Positions 46,736 to 46,852 of a stretch of 46,852 bases of DNA are shown one piece after another. Both the position numbers and the translations under genes were made by a program. The notes under the pieces are model-generated. The model saw only the letters and a program-made list of their open reading frames with translations, did not search any database and had not been told where the DNA came from. Source of the stretch: Candidatus Aenigmatarchaeota archaeon (GTDB lineage: Archaea; Aenigmatarchaeota; Aenigmatarchaeia; QMZP01). The DNA is taken from NCBI GenBank assembly GCA_026397335.1, contig JAPLVB010000006.1, forward strand, positions 1 to 46,852, written 5' to 3'. How positions within the stretch are numbered: position 1 is the stretch's first letter; the number at the start of each line of letters is the position of its first letter.

Positions 46736-46852
46736 CGGTCTACATCGTCCACTATTGTCTGCTTCTCAACATCGCCGACGCTCATGAATCCGCCGCCAAT
46801 CGCCCACAAATGACCGCGCGTATACCTGAGCCTGAGGTTCGGGATTATCCTG
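46699..46852 (-). mobile_element. tnpA: C-terminal part of a probable IS200/IS605-type Y1 transposase (TnpA), running off the right edge
   Basis: Own translation: RIIPNLRLRYTRGHLWAIGGGFMSVGDVEKQTIVDDVDRQNQLTLGQGRT*; resembles the ...RGHLW..GYF..SVGDV...I..Y...Q end of TnpA. Confidence 0.6.

Overview
This is an archaeal window, inferred from thermosome, TFB, Rpb4/RpoF, L21e, Pus10, a Hef-type helicase and class III signal-peptide proteins. A DPANN-like lineage is possible but I cannot verify it. The left third (1-20.5 kb) is a cell-surface region. It holds very large sequon-rich secreted proteins on the minus strand, one apparently broken by frameshifts. It also holds a collinear run of pilin-like single-TM proteins ending in a 1393-aa Cys-rich giant, a Tat-signal protein, and two anchored surface proteins. 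The middle (20.5-34.7 kb) is mostly housekeeping: XPF-type nuclease and Hef-type helicase as separate genes, divergent CTP synthase, PorD, TFB, thermosome, CBS protein, and a DUF655-rpoF-L21e-pus10 cluster. The right third carries PorA, a decayed hicB/hicA scar, pilin-like proteins, and a glycan/lipid-type cluster (flippase-like protein, GT2 enzymes, two B12-radical SAM proteins, epimerases). At the right edge a probable IS200/IS605-type TnpA C-terminus abuts an N-terminally truncated glycosyltransferase. The most unusual signal is a dispersed family of short, often nested ('hairpin inside hairpin') palindromic elements. Their stem sequences vary while complementarity is kept, and they sit in gene borders and sometimes supply the stop codon. 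The densest cluster lies directly upstream of an orphan tRNA 3'-half-like sequence. No CRISPR array, rRNA or complete tRNA was found.
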